This document shows positions 62,655 to 64,000 of a stretch of 64,000 bases of DNA, piece after piece. Under the pieces are notes generated by a model. That model searched no databases, was not told the DNA's origin, and worked only from the letters and a program-made list of their open reading frames with translations. Origin of the DNA: Sphingomonadales bacterium Ga0077557 (GTDB taxonomy: Bacteria > Pseudomonadota > Alphaproteobacteria > Sphingomonadales > Sphingomonadaceae); contig LNFI01000007.1 of assembly GCA_001464615.1 (NCBI GenBank), positions 1-64,000 on the forward strand, given 5' to 3'. A program made the position numbers and the translations under genes. Each line of letters opens with the position of its first letter. Position 1 is the stretch's first letter.

Positions 62655-63665
62655 ATGTCTTGCGCCTCCCCTCTTGTCGACAGCTTTGGTCGTACGATCA
62701 GCTATCTGCGGATATCGGTAACGGATCGCTGCGATCTGCGCTGCCGTTATTGCATGGCAGAGGAAATGACCTTTCTGCCCAAGGCCAAATTGCTGAGTCT
62801 GGAAGAAATCGCCATCATCGCCGAGCGATTCATCGCGCGGGGCGTGACCAAGATCAGGCTCAGCGGCGGCGAACCATTGGTGCGGCGCGATGTGGTCGAA
62901 TTAACGCGGCGGCTGGGTCGGCATGTCGGTGCGACCACGGGTCCGCGGCTGGACGAGCTGACGATGACCACCAACGGCACCCGGCTGCGCGAGCATGCGG
63001 CCGATCTCGCGGCGGCAGGTATCCGCAGGATCAATGTCAGCCTAGATAGCCGCGATCCCGACATCTTCCGCCACATCACCCGCCATGGCGATGTCGCGCA
63101 GGTGCTGGACGGCATTTCAGCGGCGAAACAAGCCGGGTTGGCAATCAAGATCAACATGGTGGCGCTGAATGGCCTTAATGAGAACGAGATCGCGCCGATG
63201 CTTTCCTGGTGTGGGGCAGAAGGCTTTGATCTGTCGTTGATCGAAACCATGCCACTGGGCGCCATCGACGAAGACCGCGCGGACCGCTTCCTGCCACTGA
63301 CCAAAGTGTTCGACGATCTCTCGACCAAATTTGATCTCACCCGCGACGATCATCGCAGCGGCGGGCCCGCGCGCTATTGGCGGGTCGGCGGCAGCGACGC
63401 GCGCCTTGGCCTGATTTCGCCCTTGACCAATAATTTCTGCGATGGCTGCAACCGCGTGCGGCTGACGACCGAGGGAAAGCTGTACATGTGTCTCGGCCAA
63501 AATGATCAGGTTGACTTGAAGGCTGTGCTTCAGACGGAAGGCGTTGTCGGATTAGATGCAGCTCTTGATGAAGCGATGCGCCTCAAACCAGCGCGGCATG
63601 ATTTTCAGATTGAGCGCGGTGCCGCCCCGGCGGTTGCCCGTCATATGAGCGTGACCGGCGGATGA
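62655..63665 (+). CDS. moaA: GTP 3',8-cyclase (molybdenum cofactor synthesis)
   Basis: A 336-residue radical SAM enzyme. The first 4Fe-4S cluster is CDLRCRYC with C26, C30 and C33; the C-terminal cluster uses C262, C265 and C279 (FCDGCNRVRL, YMCLG). It ends in the conserved Gly-Gly. It converts GTP to the 3',8-cyclo product in the first step of molybdopterin synthesis. The stop overlaps the nadK start by 4 nt. ATG 62655 gives the normal N-terminus. Confidence 0.97.
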   Translation: MSCASPLVDSFGRTISYLRISVTDRCDLRCRYCMAEEMTFLPKAKLLSLEEIAIIAERFIARGVTKIRLSGGEPLVRRDVVELTRRLGRHVGATTGPRLDELTMTTNGTRLREHAADLAAAGIRRINVSLDSRDPDIFRHITRHGDVAQVLDGISAAKQAGLAIKINMVALNGLNENEIAPMLSWCGAEGFDLSLIETMPLGAIDEDRADRFLPLTKVFDDLSTKFDLTRDDHRSGGPARYWRVGGSDARLGLISPLTNNFCDGCNRVRLTTEGKLYMCLGQNDQVDLKAVLQTEGVVGLDAALDEAMRLKPARHDFQIERGAAPAVARHMSVTGG

Positions 63666-64000
63666 GCCGCTATGAACGGCGGGCGCTGGTCGTCTCGCCA
63701 ACCGCCCAGGCGCAGGCCGCCGCGCATGAGCTTCGCCATAATTATGATTGGGTCCCGATCAATCAGGCCGACATGATCATCGCACTCGGCGGTGATGGCT
63801 TCATGCTCCAGGCGCTGCACAGCCAACTGGAAAGCGCGCGCGACCCGCTCCCCGTATTCGGCATGAATCTGGGCACGATCGGTTTTTTGATGAACGAGTG
63901 GCGGCTGGAGGGGCTCGACGGGCGACTGGACCGCTGCAAGGCGTTCAAAGTGACGCCGCTGCGGATGGTGGCGGAGACGATTGCGGGTGAGCGCCATTCG
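63662..64000 (+). CDS. nadK: NAD kinase, 5' part (runs off the window)
   Basis: The first 113 codons of an NAD kinase. DMIIALGGDGFMLQALH holds the GGDG motif, and GMNLGTIGFLMNEW follows, as in the family. It phosphorylates NAD to NADP. The ATG overlaps the moaA stop (ATGA). The gene continues past base 64000, so the catalytic C-terminal half is not seen. Confidence 0.95.
   Translation, partial: MSRYERRALVVSPTAQAQAAAHELRHNYDWVPINQADMIIALGGDGFMLQALHSQLESARDPLPVFGMNLGTIGFLMNEWRLEGLDGRLDRCKAFKVTPLRMVAETIAGERHS

Overview
The window is a GC-rich chromosomal segment of an alphaproteobacterium, most likely a sphingomonad (order Sphingomonadales). This placement is inferred from gene content and protein style: a DUF1465/RcdA-type cell-cycle protein, YdcH-type small proteins, a DksA with a single zinc-finger cysteine, the serS-surE-nlpD and recG/sdhE/mfd arrangements, and a VPAP-type PEP-CTERM-like protein. 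No rRNA and no intact tRNA was seen.

Layout. 1-2600 is the worn edge of a mobile region: a truncated tyrosine integrase, a DUF1778/GNAT toxin-antitoxin pair, a dead IS3-family transposase and a tRNA-like 3' end. 2831-4622 holds an AT-rich sulfotransferase, a broken exported-protein gene and a cupin. 5116-11172 is an exported redox/hydrolase block: di-haem cytochrome c peroxidase-like protein, Ntn-hydrolase acylase, IS5-like remnant, Tat-exported ferritin-like protein and cytochrome c. Two AraC regulators follow (11487-13551). 13818-23227 is one functional unit: adaptor, ABC ATPase and two paralogous FtsX-type permeases, divergent from a response regulator and sensor kinase, with palindromic candidate operators between the two arms. 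23394-28936 is a tightly overlapping six-gene cluster (DUF2064 transferase, MTR-kinase-like phosphotransferase, nucleoside hydrolase, DUF547 protein, GT-C membrane glycosyltransferase, GT2 glycosyltransferase) whose combined product I cannot name. 28999-33986 makes branched-chain amino acids (leuB-leuC-leuD divergent from ilvD), with an attenuator-like hairpin before leuB.

34016-44660 is a mixed block: DUF808 membrane protein, Cys-rich secreted protein, an AhpD-like/TetR pair with a perfect 20-bp operator palindrome, M28 and M1 metallopeptidases, ModE-type regulator, gamma carbonic anhydrase, an AT-richer lipoprotein plus a cut-off bacteriocin-type HlyD gene, and a nitronate monooxygenase. 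44689-48560 carries small regulators and structural proteins (DUF1465, two DUF465, PilZ, DksA) and a Ser/Gly/Thr repeat surface protein. 48645-64000 is mostly housekeeping: serS, surE, nlpD-like, tyrS, PilZ, recG, sdhE, mfd, GAF, DUF4440, a GGDEF-EAL protein, moaA and the start of nadK, which runs off the window.

The best candidates for something undescribed are the 23394-28936 cluster and the FtsX exporter controlled by an NtrC-like regulator that lacks the sigma-54 contact loop.
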